This document shows positions 6,658-7,211 of a stretch of 7,211 nucleotides of DNA, one piece after another (the stretch's first letter is position 1; the number at the start of each line of letters is the position of its first letter). The DNA lies in contig JAUWOX010000052.1 of the NCBI GenBank assembly GCA_030611905.1, positions 1 to 7,211 of the forward strand, in the 5' to 3' direction. The position numbers and the translations under genes were made by a program. The notes beneath the pieces are model-generated. The model did no database searches. It had not been told where the DNA came from and saw only the letters and a program-made list of their open reading frames with translations. This DNA comes from a bacterium (GTDB taxonomy: Bacteria > Patescibacteriota > JABMPQ01 > JAQVVF01).

Positions 6658-6666
6658 TGCTATAAT
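6658..6666 (+). promoter_or_regulatory. Extended -10 promoter upstream of the tyrS fragment
   Basis: TG-C-TATAAT gives a perfect -10 (6661-6666) with TGn (6658-6660). The bases at the -35 position (GGCAAT) do not match consensus. The predicted start near 6673 leaves a leader of about 72 bases, A-rich and without an evident hairpin or T-box. Confidence 0.6.
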
Positions 6667-6744
6667 GATAGAAATTGAAAGAACCAATTATCACAAACAG
6701 CATTAATATTACAAAAAAAGAATCAAAAAAATCAAAATATTAAA

Positions 6745-7110
6745 ATGCAAAAACCATCACAACAACAAATAGACGAAATTCTAAACAGAGGCGTTGCTGA
6801 AATAATCAACAAGTCTCACCTCGAAAAATTATTAAAATCAGGCAAGCAACTCCGCATCAAACACGGCGTTGATCCAACCTCATCCGACCTCACCCTCGGC
6901 CATGCTGTTCATTATGAAAAACTTCGCCAATTTCAACAACTCGGCCACAAAATCATCTTTTTAATCGGCGGCTTTACTGCCCGTTTTGGCGACCCTACAG
7001 AAAAAATCAAAGCCCGAACTCTACGCAACAAATCAGAAGTTGAAAAAATAGCCAAAAATTATATCAAACAACTTGATAAAATTTTGGACATTAAAAAAAT
7101 AATAAAATAA
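6745..7110 (+). pseudogene. tyrS: Truncated tyrosyl-tRNA synthetase, N-terminal part only
   Basis: The 121-residue frame matches the start of tyrosyl-tRNA synthetase, the enzyme that charges tRNA-Tyr: H-L-E-K-L-L-K-S-G-K-Q-L-R-I-K, G-V-D-P-T, L-R-Q-F-Q-Q-L-G-H-K, I-G-G-F-T-A-R-F-G-D-P-T and a helix ending K-I-L-D. The family normally runs about 400 residues. Here TAA follows soon after I-L-D-I-K-K, just where an N-S-E-W-L-type segment is expected. The rest of the catalytic domain, the KMSKS loop and the tRNA-binding C-terminus are absent, and no other frame downstream continues it. The HIGH motif is T50-L-G-H, with Thr at the first His position. Such a fragment cannot charge tRNA, so a full tyrS should exist elsewhere. 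It retains a promoter and a clean frame, so decay is recent, or a fragment is retained for another role, or the assembly is faulty. Confidence 0.75.
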
Positions 7111-7135
7111 CAAAAATAAATACATTTACAAGATC

Positions 7136-7164
7136 TTGTTTATACATTCTTACTATGCTATGAT
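7136..7164 (+). promoter_or_regulatory. Strong promoter for the last gene, predicted leaderless
   Basis: The -35 TTGTTT (7136-7141), a 17-base spacer and -10 TATGAT (7159-7164) with TGn at 7156-7158 are visible. A start site seven bases past the -10 would be base 7171, the A of the next ATG. Confidence 0.7.
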
Positions 7165-7170
7165 TGAGTC

Positions 7171-7211
7171 ATGCTCAAAGATGATGCTACAGTTATTGGA
7201 CTTGATCAAAA
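7171..7211 (+). CDS. Start of an unidentified gene, cut by the window end
   Basis: Only 13 full codons are visible: M-L-K-D-D-A-T-V-I-G-L-D-Q. An in-frame TGA at 7165-7167 fixes the upstream limit, and the well-formed promoter ending at 7164 points at this ATG. There is no room for a ribosome binding site if transcription begins at 7171. The product cannot be named from this much sequence. Confidence 0.5.
   Translation, partial: MLKDDATVIGLDQ

Noticed and set aside
6667..6744. T-box or riboswitch in the leader of the tyrS fragment
   Set aside because: The leader is short, A-rich and lacks recognisable stems or a T-box core.
7111..7135. Continuation of tyrS in another frame after the stop at 7110
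   Set aside because: No frame here gives the expected N-S-E-W-L-like segment, and a promoter for the next gene begins at 7136; a simple frameshift does not explain the truncation.

Overview
The window is an AT-rich piece of a bacterial chromosome. Its plus-strand proteins are full of Lys, Asn and Ile, intergenic gaps are short, and every complete gene ends in TAA. Together with a small PEP-mobile-domain protein and a tyrosyl-tRNA-synthetase-like fragment of a divergent type, this suggests a member of the Patescibacteria (Candidate Phyla Radiation), perhaps a Parcubacteria-like lineage. That placement is inference from style and composition; no rRNA or marker gene is present to confirm it.

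Layout from left to right on the plus strand: (1) a protein ending in a PEP-utiliser phosphohistidine domain, probably cut by the window edge; (2) a 15-bp-armed inverted repeat enclosing a GC-rich structured element (1502-1597); (3) a nicotinate phosphoribosyltransferase gene (pncB, NAD salvage) behind a near-consensus promoter; (4) a secreted three-part protein made of a very Lys-rich N-terminal domain, a fibronectin-III-like domain and a Ser-Asp-His alpha/beta hydrolase; (5) thiI (tRNA 4-thiouridine synthesis), whose start codon lies inside a four-copy octamer repeat full of ATG-TAA units; (6) an unrecognised 145-residue gene on the minus strand with its own promoter, Shine-Dalgarno and terminator; (7) the first 121 residues of a tyrosyl-tRNA synthetase, cut off before its second half; (8) a strong promoter whose predicted start site falls on the ATG of a gene leaving the window.

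The genes do not form an operon. Each has a plausible promoter, and four intergenic hairpins are candidate terminators, so this looks like independent housekeeping and accessory units: cofactor salvage, tRNA modification and an exported hydrolase. Three promoters show the TGn extension upstream of a good -10 with a weak or absent -35, and the minus-strand one combines TGn with a -35. Plus-strand genes mostly lack a Shine-Dalgarno; the minus-strand gene has one.

The best leads are the octamer at the thiI start, the composite hydrolase, the GC-rich element near pncB, the minus-strand orphan and the truncated tyrS. No CRISPR array, tRNA, rRNA, transposase or riboswitch was seen. The gap at 6481-6744 holds the two outward-facing promoters of the orphan and the tyrS fragment, and nothing else I can support.
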